The position numbers and the translations under genes were made by a program. The notes beneath the pieces are model-generated. The model saw only the letters and a program-made list of their open reading frames with translations, had not been told where the DNA came from and ran no database searches. Shown piece by piece: positions 45,750 to 55,850 of a stretch of DNA of 64,000 bases (the first letter of the stretch is position 1; each line of letters starts with the position of its first letter). The DNA is from Lactobacillus sp. LL6 (GTDB lineage: Bacteria; Bacillota; Bacilli; Lactobacillales; Lactobacillaceae), in contig NZ_VLLR01000002.1 in the NCBI RefSeq assembly GCF_007570935.1, forward strand, positions 124,001-188,000, given 5' to 3'.

Positions 45750-47282
45750 ATGAAGAACGTTAAAAAGCGGAAAAAGAAACATCAATTTCCCACAGCATAT
45801 ACAGTTGTAATTCTTGTATTGCTGCTTGTACAAATTTTAACTTTCTTTATTCCAGCTGGTAACTATGCCACTATTCAATATAATAGTGACAGTAATAATT
45901 TTACAGTCACTGAGCCTAGCGGAAAGAAAATTAAAAAACCAGCTACACAGAAAATTCTTGATAAGTATAAGGTTAAAATTACAATCAATAAGTTTAAGGA
46001 TGGCACAATTTATAAGCCTGTCGCAATTCCTAACTCTTATAAAAAGATCAATCAGAAAAAACCTAACTTATATCAAGCTGTAGTACAGTTTTTAACTTCA
46101 CAGGTTCAAGGAATTGGTCAATCTATTGATATTATTGCTTTTGTATTGATTTTAGGTGGATGTATTGGTGTAGTTCACGCTAATGGTGCCATTGATTCTG
46201 GAATGGCAGCTCTATCTAAGAAGATTAAGGGTAAGCAAAGTCTTTTGATTATTTTAATTATGGGGTTGATTGGATTAGGAGGTACAACTTTTGGATTAGC
46301 AGAAGAGACAATGGCCTTTTATCCAATATTAATTCCGGTATTCTTAGTTGCAGGTTTTGATAGGATGACAGTTGTAGCGACGATTTTCTTAGGAACAAGT
46401 ATTGGTACAATGGCTTCAACAATTAATCCATTTTCAACTGTTATTGCATCAAATGCTGCTGGAGTCAATTTCTCCCATGCCTTGCCACTTAGAGTTATGA
46501 TGTGGCTTGTTTGCATCATTACAGGGATGATATATGTCTTGATTTATGCAAATAAAGTTAAGAAAAATCCTAAGGCTTCTTTTGTTTATAATGATTTTGC
46601 TAAAGAAGATCAGAAGTATATGAATGAAGATACTAAAGATTACAATTTTACTTGGCATCAAAAATTAACTCTCTTAGTTTTTGCAATTGCTTTTATTACT
46701 ATGATTTGGGGAGTGCAGTCAAAGGGATGGTATTTTACTGAAATTTCTGTGGTCTTTTTAGCAGCAGGCTATATTATGGCGTTTATTTCAGGACTTAATG
46801 AACATCAATTTGTTAAAAGTTTTGTAGATGGCGCAAGTGACTTGCTAGGTGTGGCTTTGACCATTGGATTAGCTAGAGCTGTTTCGATAGTAATGGAAGA
46901 AAGCCATACTAGTGATACAATTATGAATTTTTTCAGTAACGCAGTTAGTGGTATGCCACCATTGATTTTTATTTGGGTAATGTTCTTAGTCTATATTGTC
47001 TTAGGATTCTTTATTCAGTCTTCATCAGGATTAGCTGTTCTTTCAATGCCAATTATGGCACCTCTGGCTAATGTGGTTGGAATTGATAGAGCAAGTATTA
47101 TTGATGCATACAACTGGGGGCAAGGATTTATTTCCCTGATTGCTCCTACTGGATTAATTTTGATGAGTTTGATGATGGTTAATATCGGTTTTGATAAATG
47201 GTTTAAATTCTGTTGGAAACTAATAGTTATTGAATTTGGAATTTGTCTAGCATTTTTAGCTTTAGGACTGGTCGTTTATTAA
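45750..47282 (+). CDS. YfcC-family membrane transporter
   Basis: A 510-residue protein with about 12 hydrophobic segments. It starts with a short basic head, TAYTVVILVLLLVQILTFFIPAGNY, then an extracytoplasmic loop, and holds the family-like GGTTFGLAEETMAFYPILIPVF and QSSSGLAVLSMPIMAPLA. YfcC and ArcD-like carriers are often assigned to amino-acid or C4-dicarboxylate exchange. GAAGG lies before the ATG. It is transcribed apart from the preceding decarboxylase-like gene (terminator between), but the neighbourhood suggests substrate import or product export for it. Specificity is unknown. Confidence 0.85.
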   Translation: MKNVKKRKKKHQFPTAYTVVILVLLLVQILTFFIPAGNYATIQYNSDSNNFTVTEPSGKKIKKPATQKILDKYKVKITINKFKDGTIYKPVAIPNSYKKINQKKPNLYQAVVQFLTSQVQGIGQSIDIIAFVLILGGCIGVVHANGAIDSGMAALSKKIKGKQSLLIILIMGLIGLGGTTFGLAEETMAFYPILIPVFLVAGFDRMTVVATIFLGTSIGTMASTINPFSTVIASNAAGVNFSHALPLRVMMWLVCIITGMIYVLIYANKVKKNPKASFVYNDFAKEDQKYMNEDTKDYNFTWHQKLTLLVFAIAFITMIWGVQSKGWYFTEISVVFLAAGYIMAFISGLNEHQFVKSFVDGASDLLGVALTIGLARAVSIVMEESHTSDTIMNFFSNAVSGMPPLIFIWVMFLVYIVLGFFIQSSSGLAVLSMPIMAPLANVVGIDRASIIDAYNWGQGFISLIAPTGLILMSLMMVNIGFDKWFKFCWKLIVIEFGICLAFLALGLVVY

Positions 47283-47290
47283 AAGAAAGC

Positions 47291-47332
47291 AATAAGTGTT
47301 TTACATATATGTGTAGAACGCTTATTTTTTTA
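47291..47332 (+). terminator. Terminator of the YfcC-family gene
   Basis: AATAAGTGTTTTAC (47291-47304) pairs with GTAGAACGCTTATT (47313-47326) with few mismatches, followed by T6. The rest of 47333-47646 is AT-rich leader of the Mub gene with no gene seen. Confidence 0.75.
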
Positions 47333-47646
47333 TTTTAATCGCGTACATAAAAAAGTGTTACTAAATTTATACAAAAACACTAATAAAAAGCAAAAATAAA
47401 CATAAAAATAATAAAATTACAATAACAAAAGTTATTTTTATATGGTAACGAATGTTTTTTAGTGTTATAATTAGTTTCAGAAAGCTTATTATATTAAGGA
47501 TTTAGGTGTTGAATACATAGAATTACGTAAATAATCTTATGTTATTAAAATAACAAGTTATACAATACCCATGTATGAAATTGATATAAATAAACATAAT
47601 ATAGCACAACTTAATAATGAGAATAAGAGTTAACGGAGGCTGAATA

Positions 47647-50600
47647 ATGGTTTCAAAAAATAATCGTACAAAAAGAATGGAAGAGTCGGCAGAACATCAA
47701 GCCCACTTTGGGATTCGTAAATTGTCTGTTGGTGCTGCTTCTGTTCTTTTAAGTACTACTTTATGGTTTACTGCGGGAACTAATATAGCTCACGCTGAGA
47801 CCCAAGATGCTAATGATAACGAGGATAACGCAAAAGCAACTACTGAAAGTAGTCAGAGTGTTAATACTCAACAAGTAAATAAGGTAGTTGTTCAAGCTGA
47901 TAATTCATCTACTAGTCAAACTTCAAATCAACAAGCAAGTAACGACTCAGAAAAAACGAGCGCAGCTCAAGCTACAGGAGAAAATATTAACACTCCTAAA
48001 AGTGAAGTTTCTCAAAACTCAGCTGCTCAAAGCACTTCTAAAACTGACACACAAAAAAATAATGAAGTTTTAACTCAAGATGCTAAGCAAAATACGGAAA
48101 AGCAACAATCTCAAAATGCAACTCAAACTCAAGCTGCTGAAAAGAATGTTGCTAGTGAAATCCATCAAGCTGCTCAAGATGGTAAAAACGTTGAAAAGAC
48201 AACTGATTTAGAATCTTCTGGTAATTTAGGCAAACAAACTGTTTCTCAAAATACCAATGACGCAGATGTTACTAAGAGTGGTCTAAAGGGAACTAATAAC
48301 TCTTCTGAAGTCAAAGAAGAAGCTACTAGTGAAGCTGATTCTATTGCTAAAGCAGCGTTAAAGTCCACTCAAGCTAATTTGAATGTAAGCAAAACTGCTA
48401 ATACTAACTCATCTAAACAAACTGATGCGACTACTACAGATGAGGCAAAAGAATACACTATCAATATTCAAGAAGTAGATGATACTACTGGAGAAGTTTT
48501 AAGAAGCAATAATTATAAAGGGGTTGCTGGTAGCCATAAAGAACAAATTGTATACAACTTCCAAGGCTACAAGTTAATGAATCCGGAAGAACTTCAAAGT
48601 TTAAACCTTACTTCCCTAGGTGGTGGAGCTGGCTATTTAGTTGTTCCTGAGCATGATATTAATATGACTTTGCATTTTGCTAAGTTATCTCCTACAGTGG
48701 TTAAGTTTGTAGATACTGATGGTAACCTTTTAACTACTTATAGTGATTCTTCTAAGTGGTCAACTTCCAAGAGTGCCTATAGTGATACAGATAATGTTTT
48801 AGACTCCAAGTTTTTAGCAAATGCAATTGAAATTCCAGGTTATGAATTAACTGAAGGCTCACCTACATCAATTGAAATGCCAATCAATCAAACTTATAAA
48901 TCAAAAGATGACCCTAATCCAATGGTCATTACTTTTACTTATAAAAAGATTGCAAAGTATGCTCAAGAAGGTCTTCCAGATGGCGGTGGTGCCAATGTTA
49001 CTGGTCATGACTATGGTAGTGATTGGAGCAGTTTACCAGGTGGAGTAAATATCGACTTAGTATATGATACCTATGGTAGCGGAACTAATGACTTTGAAGG
49101 CAGTGTTAAAAAGATGGAAGATAGATATACGAAGCAGGGTTACACCTTCTTAGGTATCTTAAACGACCACAAGAACACTGATAAAATGAACAGAATGGAA
49201 ATTGCTACAGCTGTTCACTTCCTTCCTAACAAATATGTAACTGTTAACTATGTTGATGAAGATGGTAATAAGTTAGATGAATCTGTTGTTTTAGGTTTCA
49301 ATAAAAATAATCCAGATCAAACTAATCAAGGAATTAATCCCAAGGATCACTGGTATCCAGAAGGCGAATGGCAAACTGAAAGAAAATCATTTGATGGTTA
49401 TGTTTTGGATAAAGTTTTAGGGGCAGAAAGTGGTAAGTTTACTAGTTTTGATTACACTACTACTTACGTTTACACTAAAGCAGCTACTGCTAAGATTAAT
49501 TACATTGATGATACTGAAAACAAGACTTTAACTAGTGACACAGTTGATGGCGGTGTTGGTCTTGCAATCGATTATTCAACTAAGGATAAGATTGCTGATT
49601 ATGAAAAGCAAGGTTACATTTTTGTAAGTGATAATTTTACTAATGCAGATGGTCAAAAGTTTAACGAAGATGCTGCAAAAAATGTGTTTGAAGTTCATTT
49701 AAAGCATGGTACTATTCCAGTAACTCCAGATGATCCAAAAACACCGACTGATCCCATTGATCCAAATAATCCAAACAATCCTAAATATCCAACTGGTGTT
49801 TCTAAAGATGATCTAAATAAAGTCATTACAAGAGTTATCAACTATGGAGACGAATACGGTAATTCAGTTAATGGTAGCCCTGAAGGCAAGAGTCAAGAAA
49901 CTCAAACTCTTAGCTTTACTCGCACAGCAATTGTGGATAAGGTAACTGGTGAGCTTCTTGGTTATGATACTGATAATGATGGTGTGGTAAACACTAAGGA
50001 TGCTGATCGTGCATGGACTCCAATTTCAGGTGAATTTTCAGAAGTAAAATCAGCCGATCCTACTAAGCTTGGTTATGCATCAGTTGATAAGCCAGTTGTT
50101 GAAAAGCAAATCGTTTCACCAGTTAATGGTAATTCAACTGTAACTGTAACTTATTATGGTAATCAAAAAGCTGATATTATTTATCGTGATTTAGACAATA
50201 ATAATCAAGTTCTAAATCAAGCTGAAGTATCAGGAACTACTGGTAGCAAAATTAATTACTCAACTGCTGATGAAATTAAGACTTTAACTGATAAAGGATA
50301 TGTCTTAGTAAATGATGGTTTTAATAAAGATGCTGCCTTTGATAAAGTTAAAGATGAAGATGGAAAAGTCTCTCAAGTATTCTATGTTGATTTCCGTCAT
50401 GGTACTACTCCAGTAGACCCTAACCATCCTGATACTAATAATCCTGATTTATCAAAAGACGCACTTGAAAAAGTCATTACTCGAACAGTAAATTATCTGG
50501 ATTCCGCAGATCATAATAATGTGTTGCTTGATCCAGTGACTGACACAGTAACCTTTGCTGCATCTGGTGTGATTGATAAAGTTACTGGAAACTTAGTGAA

Positions 50601-53600
50601 CTTAAATGATGATGGCACTATTAAGAATCAAAATGGTGAACTTACTTGGACCTACCTAACTTCAACTGGTAAGACTGGAAATGGTACTAGCTTTACTTTT
50701 GCTCAAACCCAAGCTCAACCATCAATCAATAAAGACGGTAAAACTTATAACTTCGCAACTACTGATAATGCTGATTACGCAGCTGGAAATGGTGCTGTTA
50801 AGAGTTATGAAGTTAATGCTTTAAATCCAGCTAACCTTACAGTAAATGTTTATTACAATGAAGAAAAAGCACCAGAAGTTGGTCGCTTAGTTGTTAAGTA
50901 TCATGATGATACCGATAATATTGATATTTCTAATATTGGTTTTGATAGTGGTGACCAAGTTGTTGATACAGCTGTTAACTACAATACTGATAACGACTTA
51001 CAAGATTTAATTAAGAAGGGATATGTCTATGTAGCAACTGATGGTGAAATTCCATCTAAGATTGCAGCTGGTTTAGATCAAGTAATTGTTCACGTAAAGC
51101 ATGGTACTACTACTGTGACTCCAGATAATCCTGGCCATCCAGGTGATCCTGTTGATCCATCAAATCCAACAGGTCCTAAATACCCAAGTGGTACAAGTGA
51201 ACAAGATGTTAAGAGAGTTTCTACTCAAACCGTTCACTATGTTGGTGCAGGCGATAAAACTCCAAAAGATGATACTCAAACCTTTACTTTCACTAGAGAA
51301 ATTACATTTGATAATGTAACAGGAAAGATTATTACAACTGGTGATTGGAATGAAAGTAGTCATACCTTTGATAATGTGAATACTCCAGTTGTAGAAAATT
51401 ATCATGCTGATAAAAAGACAGCGGGTAGTTTAGTAGTAACTCCAGATGATTTAGTTAAGGACGTAACTGTTACTTATGCACCAAATGGTCATGTAGTTCC
51501 AGTTGACCCAGAAGGAAATAAAATTCCTAATGTTGATACACCAACTTTCCCAACAGATCCAAGTGATCCAACTAAAGTAGTAACTGTTGAAATTCCAAAT
51601 GTTCCAAATGGTTATGTTCCACTTAACCCAGAAAATAAGCCAGGTACACCAATTAATCCAGATCCAACAGATCCATCTAAAGATGTTAATGTTGTATTTA
51701 CAACTCAAAATACAATTACAGTTGTCTTCCATGATGATACAACTGGTCAAGATTTAACTGGTTATGGTTATGTTTCTGGTGAAGAAAATGTTGGCACACA
51801 AGATGAAAAGCTGTTGCCAAAAACTCAAAGCGATTTGATTACATTAACTAATAGCGGTTATGAATTTGTAAATGTAACTGGCAATGGAAACGTTAGCTAC
51901 AATAATATTTCTGATATTCCAACTATTATAAGTAAAGATGCTAAAAACTATGTAGTTCATATTAAGCATACAATTATTCCGGTAAATCCAACCAATCCAC
52001 TTGATCCAACTAAGCCAGTAAATCCTGAAGATCCAACTAGTCCAAAATATCCAAGCGGTGCAAATGAAAATGATTTGACCAAGACTGTAACTAGAACAGT
52101 AACTTATGTTGGTGCAGGAGAGTCTACACCTGAAGCAGTTAAAGATACTTTAACTTTTACCGCTCACAGCTACTTTGATAAGGTAACAGGTAAATTTGTT
52201 GATAAAGATGGTAAAGAAGTAGACCAAACTAATCCATTAACTTGGACTATTGAAAATGGAAACAGTGATAATGGAAGTTTTGATTTAGTTCCAACTAAGA
52301 CTATTGATGGTTACACTGCAAGTGTTCCAAATGAATATAATGATGGTAATAATAATGTAAAGAAGATTACTGATATTACTCATAATTCTGCAAACATTAA
52401 TGTAACTGTAACTTATACTAAAAATCCTGATCATATTCAACATGCTAGTGTAATTTATCAAGATATTAATGATCCTAGAAATGTAGTCACTCTTCATGTT
52501 GACAAGGACTTAACTGGTAAAGCAGGAGATAAAATTAATTATTCTCCAGAAAGTGTAATTGCTAACTTAACCAAGCAAGGATATGTATTGCTTTCTGATG
52601 GTTTTGGTGAAAATAGAATTTTTGACAATGATGATAAGGAAGATCAAGTATTCTACATCACTTTCAAGCATGGAATTACTACAGTAACTCCAGACAATCC
52701 AGGTCACCCAGGTGATCCAATTGATCCAAATAATCCAGATGGTCCTAAGTATCCAGATGGAACAAGTCTTGATGATTTAAAGAAGACAGGAACTCAAACA
52801 ATCCACTACACAGGAGCTAATAATAAGACTCCAAAGGATAATGTTCAAAGTTTCGATTTCACTAAGAATATTACTTTTGACAATGTAACTGGTGAAATTA
52901 TCGACAGCGGTTCTTGGAATGTTTCAAGTCATGAATTCGGTACAGTTGATACTCCAGTAGTTGACGGTTACCACGCAGACAAGAAGACTGCAGGCGGTAA
53001 GACTGTTACTGTTGATAATCCAGAAGTAGAAGAAACTGTAACTTATGCTGAAAACGGTAAGATTGTTCCAGTTGATCCAGAAGGAAACAAGATTCCAAAT
53101 GTCGACAACCCAACTTACCCAACAGATCCAAGTGATCCAACTAAGGTTGTACCAAACGAACCAGTACCAAATATTCCAGGTTATACTCCAGAAACTCCAA
53201 CAGTAACACCAAATGATCCAGGTAAAGATACTGAAGTGGTTTACACTAAGCCAGATGCTGATAAAGGTGTTGTAAATGTTTATGTTCATGACAACACTAC
53301 TGGTGAAAATCTTGATCAATACGGATACACAACTGGTAATGTAGATGCAGGTACTAAGGTAAATTATGATAAGAATAGTGTAATTACTGAATTAACTAAC
53401 AAGGGCTATAAGGTAGTCAACCCAGATGTAACTATTCCGGGTGAAGTAGCTAAGGGCAGTCAAAATATTGTGATCCACGTAGAGCATAATACAGTTCCAG
53501 TTAACCCAACTAACCCAGGAAAACCTGATGAACCAATCAACCCTAACGATCCAAATGGACCTAAGTGGCCAAGTGATACTGATAAGGACAGTTTAACTAA

Positions 53601-54375
53601 GACTGGTATTCAAACAGTTCACTACACAGGAGCTGGAGACAACACACCAAAAGACAGCGTAACTACAGTTACATTTGAACACCACTTAGTAATTGATAAG
53701 GTAACTGGCAAGGTTGTTAAGGATGAAGGCTGGACACCAGATTCACAAACTTACAACAAGGTTAACACTCCAGTGATTAATGGATACACTGTTGATAAGA
53801 CTTCTGTAGGTGGTGATACAGTTAAGGTAACTGATGACAACATCAACCGTGAATACACTGTAACTTATACTAAGAATACAACTCCAGTAACCCCAACTAC
53901 ACCAGACGATAACAACGATGTTCCAAGTCCACAACCTCATCCACAAGTAACTCCGGATGAACCACAAGAACCTGAAACACCAACCACACCTGTTACTCCA
54001 AGTACTGATGATGACTTACAACCAAAGACTGATGAGACAGTTAAGCCTCATGAACAAGATAACGAGGAAAAACCAGAAACTGTCAAGCCTCATGGTGAAA
54101 AAGAAAACAAATCAGAAACAGTTCGTCCTCACTCACAAAGTGAAAAGACCAATACTGTTAAGCCACATAGCGCTAAAGTAACTAAGACTTCAACTACAGT
54201 AGCTCAAAATAATAAGTCGGCTGTAACTACTGCTACTGTAAATAATTCAAAGACCACTCTTCCACAAACCGGTGAGGACAATAATGAAGAAGCTTCTGCA
54301 GCAATCTTAGGAGCAGCTGCCGCAGGAATCGGAATGATTGGACTTGCAGGTGTGAAGAAGCGTAAGAGATCTTAA
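47647..54375 (+). CDS. LPXTG-anchored mucus-binding protein (Mub/MucBP repeats)
   Basis: A 2,242-residue wall-anchored adhesin. GGAGG lies before ATG 47647. Layout: YSIRK-type signal (HFGIRKLSVGAASVLL, cleavage near residue 51); a Gln/Ser/Thr/Lys-rich head to about 260; MucBP-type segments (DDTTGEVLRSNNYKG, ATAKINYIDDTENKTL); and six Muc_B2-type units starting near residues 717, 936, 1183, 1472, 1705 and 1978, several introduced by Pro-Asp linkers such as PGHPGDPVDPSNP. Near the C-terminus are four copies of a T-V-K/R-P-H motif, then LPQTGED near residue 2205, a membrane span and KKRKRS. The protein is predicted to bind mucin glycans. Two units about 1.57 kb apart are nearly identical at DNA level. 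Confidence 0.94.
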   Translation: MVSKNNRTKRMEESAEHQAHFGIRKLSVGAASVLLSTTLWFTAGTNIAHAETQDANDNEDNAKATTESSQSVNTQQVNKVVVQADNSSTSQTSNQQASNDSEKTSAAQATGENINTPKSEVSQNSAAQSTSKTDTQKNNEVLTQDAKQNTEKQQSQNATQTQAAEKNVASEIHQAAQDGKNVEKTTDLESSGNLGKQTVSQNTNDADVTKSGLKGTNNSSEVKEEATSEADSIAKAALKSTQANLNVSKTANTNSSKQTDATTTDEAKEYTINIQEVDDTTGEVLRSNNYKGVAGSHKEQIVYNFQGYKLMNPEELQSLNLTSLGGGAGYLVVPEHDINMTLHFAKLSPTVVKFVDTDGNLLTTYSDSSKWSTSKSAYSDTDNVLDSKFLANAIEIPGYELTEGSPTSIEMPINQTYKSKDDPNPMVITFTYKKIAKYAQEGLPDGGGANVTGHDYGSDWSSLPGGVNIDLVYDTYGSGTNDFEGSVKKMEDRYTKQGYTFLGILNDHKNTDKMNRMEIATAVHFLPNKYVTVNYVDEDGNKLDESVVLGFNKNNPDQTNQGINPKDHWYPEGEWQTERKSFDGYVLDKVLGAESGKFTSFDYTTTYVYTKAATAKINYIDDTENKTLTSDTVDGGVGLAIDYSTKDKIADYEKQGYIFVSDNFTNADGQKFNEDAAKNVFEVHLKHGTIPVTPDDPKTPTDPIDPNNPNNPKYPTGVSKDDLNKVITRVINYGDEYGNSVNGSPEGKSQETQTLSFTRTAIVDKVTGELLGYDTDNDGVVNTKDADRAWTPISGEFSEVKSADPTKLGYASVDKPVVEKQIVSPVNGNSTVTVTYYGNQKADIIYRDLDNNNQVLNQAEVSGTTGSKINYSTADEIKTLTDKGYVLVNDGFNKDAAFDKVKDEDGKVSQVFYVDFRHGTTPVDPNHPDTNNPDLSKDALEKVITRTVNYLDSADHNNVLLDPVTDTVTFAASGVIDKVTGNLVNLNDDGTIKNQNGELTWTYLTSTGKTGNGTSFTFAQTQAQPSINKDGKTYNFATTDNADYAAGNGAVKSYEVNALNPANLTVNVYYNEEKAPEVGRLVVKYHDDTDNIDISNIGFDSGDQVVDTAVNYNTDNDLQDLIKKGYVYVATDGEIPSKIAAGLDQVIVHVKHGTTTVTPDNPGHPGDPVDPSNPTGPKYPSGTSEQDVKRVSTQTVHYVGAGDKTPKDDTQTFTFTREITFDNVTGKIITTGDWNESSHTFDNVNTPVVENYHADKKTAGSLVVTPDDLVKDVTVTYAPNGHVVPVDPEGNKIPNVDTPTFPTDPSDPTKVVTVEIPNVPNGYVPLNPENKPGTPINPDPTDPSKDVNVVFTTQNTITVVFHDDTTGQDLTGYGYVSGEENVGTQDEKLLPKTQSDLITLTNSGYEFVNVTGNGNVSYNNISDIPTIISKDAKNYVVHIKHTIIPVNPTNPLDPTKPVNPEDPTSPKYPSGANENDLTKTVTRTVTYVGAGESTPEAVKDTLTFTAHSYFDKVTGKFVDKDGKEVDQTNPLTWTIENGNSDNGSFDLVPTKTIDGYTASVPNEYNDGNNNVKKITDITHNSANINVTVTYTKNPDHIQHASVIYQDINDPRNVVTLHVDKDLTGKAGDKINYSPESVIANLTKQGYVLLSDGFGENRIFDNDDKEDQVFYITFKHGITTVTPDNPGHPGDPIDPNNPDGPKYPDGTSLDDLKKTGTQTIHYTGANNKTPKDNVQSFDFTKNITFDNVTGEIIDSGSWNVSSHEFGTVDTPVVDGYHADKKTAGGKTVTVDNPEVEETVTYAENGKIVPVDPEGNKIPNVDNPTYPTDPSDPTKVVPNEPVPNIPGYTPETPTVTPNDPGKDTEVVYTKPDADKGVVNVYVHDNTTGENLDQYGYTTGNVDAGTKVNYDKNSVITELTNKGYKVVNPDVTIPGEVAKGSQNIVIHVEHNTVPVNPTNPGKPDEPINPNDPNGPKWPSDTDKDSLTKTGIQTVHYTGAGDNTPKDSVTTVTFEHHLVIDKVTGKVVKDEGWTPDSQTYNKVNTPVINGYTVDKTSVGGDTVKVTDDNINREYTVTYTKNTTPVTPTTPDDNNDVPSPQPHPQVTPDEPQEPETPTTPVTPSTDDDLQPKTDETVKPHEQDNEEKPETVKPHGEKENKSETVRPHSQSEKTNTVKPHSAKVTKTSTTVAQNNKSAVTTATVNNSKTTLPQTGEDNNEEASAAILGAAAAGIGMIGLAGVKKRKRS

Positions 54376-54388
54376 TCTCTAAGTATGA

Positions 54389-54425
54389 AATACATGATTT
54401 CTCAATAGAAATCATGTATTTTTTT
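54389..54425 (+). terminator. Terminator of the Mub gene
   Basis: AATACATGATTTC (54389-54401) pairs perfectly with 54408-54420 and is followed by T5. Confidence 0.88.
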
Positions 54426-54477
54426 GCTTTAAAGATGTTAAAATTAAATCATAAATATAATTTTGAGGTACTTGATT

Positions 54478-55077
54478 ATGAGAAAGTTTGTTATTGCATT
54501 ATTTACTTTTTTAATTTTTATTTTCATTGAGCCATATGGTAAGCAAGTCTTTGCATCAACCTCTGACTCAGTAAAAGTGATTAAGAAAACTAAATATCAG
54601 CCTTATGCAGATCCAAGTGATATGCGCAAGATGAGTGGAAATTATTGGAGAAAATCCAGCGAAACGAAGACTAAATATCCTAATCTTAAGAAGATAAAAA
54701 ACTTAAATTTGCGAGTATCTATTTATGGAAATAGAACCTATATTCGTTCTGGTAAAAAGGTGGTTTACACCATGTATTCTTCTGCTGGTAGCATTATTAA
54801 TGGTAAAAGTTTAACGCCAACTGGAACTTATTATACCAATAATTATCACCCTTATCGTTTTTCAGAAGCTTATTATCCCGTAGGATGGATTGGTCAATTG
54901 TATCTTTTCCATACTGTACCTACTAAACCTTGGAAGAAGCCATATATTCTTTCTGAAGCACGTAAATTAGGACGTAAGCCAAGCAGTCATGGTTGTATTA
55001 GATTATCAGTTAGTGATGCAAAATGGCTTCAAAAGCATGTTCCTTATGGTACAAAGGTGATTATTAAATATAAATAA
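54478..55077 (+). CDS. L,D-transpeptidase (YkuD domain), secreted
   Basis: A 199-residue exported enzyme. The signal/anchor is residues 3-20 (FVIALFTFLIFIFIEP). The YkuD domain follows, with YTMYSSAGSI, LTPTGTYY and the catalytic block SSHGCIRLSVSDAKWL, where Cys attacks the peptidoglycan stem peptide. Such enzymes make 3-3 cross-links or attach proteins to peptidoglycan. GAGG sits nine bases before ATG 54478; a TTG at 54463 in the same frame is less likely. The location between two surface-related genes fits an envelope role. A terminator (arms around 55083-55092 and 55101-55110) follows. Confidence 0.9.
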   Translation: MRKFVIALFTFLIFIFIEPYGKQVFASTSDSVKVIKKTKYQPYADPSDMRKMSGNYWRKSSETKTKYPNLKKIKNLNLRVSIYGNRTYIRSGKKVVYTMYSSAGSIINGKSLTPTGTYYTNNYHPYRFSEAYYPVGWIGQLYLFHTVPTKPWKKPYILSEARKLGRKPSSHGCIRLSVSDAKWLQKHVPYGTKVIIKYK

Positions 55078-55082
55078 TTAAA

Positions 55083-55114
55083 AAACACTGTGATTATAAC
55101 CGCAGTGTTTTTGT
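55083..55114 (+). terminator. Terminator of the L,D-transpeptidase gene
   Basis: AAACACTGTG pairs with CGCAGTGTTT (one mismatch), followed by TTG and TT. Confidence 0.75.
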
Positions 55115-55149
55115 TATAATGTTGTCAAAAGCTTAAGGAGTAGAAATTT

Positions 55150-55599
55150 ATGGATTTTAAAAATTTAGAATATACAGATGCTCGTAAAAGGTTAGTGCAG
55201 TTGTATATTGTGGGAGAAGGATTGCAACTAATTGGAGCAGTGATTGCACTTAATTCTATAATTATTTCTAAATTAATTGTAGGGATAGGAATTAGTATAT
55301 TTATATTAGGTACAATTATTTTTGCAATAGCGTTTTTCATTAGAAGCAGTAAAAGCTATCGAAAATTAAAAAAAGAAGATAATGAAGTTGAAAGTTTTAA
55401 AGATATAACTAAAGAATTTGGAACTTTGATGACATTATTGGGCTTAGCATTTATTCTGGCTATAGTTATTGGAGCAATCTATTTTGCTTATCAGTGGACG
55501 CATTCTTGGATTAAGGTTGTATTATTTCTTTTAGCTTTTTCATTTGTAGATGATTTAAAAGAATACTTTGCTGGTTCAGAAGTAGAAGATGAATTATAG
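55150..55599 (+). CDS. Hypothetical membrane protein, 149 residues
   Basis: I do not recognise the family. It has an N-terminal amphipathic stretch, two hydrophobic segments (about 16-36 and 40-62), a charged loop (SYRKLKKEDNEVESFKD), and two more hydrophobic segments (about 95-115 and 120-137), so four membrane spans are likely. AAGGAG lies 9 bases upstream of the ATG. Function unknown; monocistronic, ended by the hairpin at 55640-55675. Confidence 0.75.
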   Translation: MDFKNLEYTDARKRLVQLYIVGEGLQLIGAVIALNSIIISKLIVGIGISIFILGTIIFAIAFFIRSSKSYRKLKKEDNEVESFKDITKEFGTLMTLLGLAFILAIVIGAIYFAYQWTHSWIKVVLFLLAFSFVDDLKEYFAGSEVEDEL

Positions 55600-55622
55600 T
55601 ATTATTCTGTTCAAGCCAATGT

Positions 55623-55675
55623 TAGAAAAATTATTTTTGAAGCAAGATTTCTAGATATGGATTTCTTGCTTTTTT
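55623..55675 (+). repeat. Repeat E, copy 1 (terminator hairpin)
   Basis: A 53-base segment with AAGCAAGA (55640-55647) pairing with TCTTGCTT (55664-55671) and a T run. Nearly the same sequence occurs at 59019-59076 (GAAGCAAGATTTCTA, then ATATGG and TTCTTGCTTTTTT). It ends the preceding gene and forms the left part of a duplicated unit (with repeat A) around the Rgg/peptidase block. Confidence 0.8.
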
Positions 55676-55690
55676 CTACACAAATTTAAG

Positions 55691-55702
55691 TGTCTTAAGA
55701 CA
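55691..55702. promoter_or_regulatory. 12-bp palindrome, possible operator
   Basis: TGTCTTAAGACA is a perfect palindrome between repeats E and A, copy 1. It is absent from copy 2 at the corresponding place. Possible regulator-binding site; no direct support. Confidence 0.25.
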
Positions 55703-55716
55703 TCTAATTGAAAAAA

Positions 55717-55850
55717 GCAAATAAGTAGTAATTCAACGACAGGAGAGGACTAAGTATTTAGTATGAATATGAGCAAATATGTAGTAGTTGAGCTTTATTC
55801 AAGTGGGAGTGAAATGGAAAAATTGGATAATTAAAAACTGAGCTACCTAT
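55717..55850 (+). repeat. Repeat A, copy 1 (degenerate leader)
   Basis: A 134-base segment similar to 59217-59359, starting GCAAATAAGTAGTAATTCAACG and ending GAGCTACCTAT in both. This copy lacks the TATAAT found in copy 2 but keeps an open mini-frame (MNMSKYVVVELYSSGSEMEK and three more residues) after AGGAGAGG; copy 2 has an early TAG there. Copy 2 is the leader of a secreted-protein gene, so this copy is probably a remnant of such a leader, here fused to a doc fragment. Confidence 0.75.

Noticed and set aside
55762-55833. Mini-frame MNMSKYVVVELYSSG... as a pheromone gene for Rgg
   Set aside because: It has a good ribosome binding site but is not hydrophobic like SHP peptides, and the second copy of the repeat has an early TAG, so coding is not conserved.
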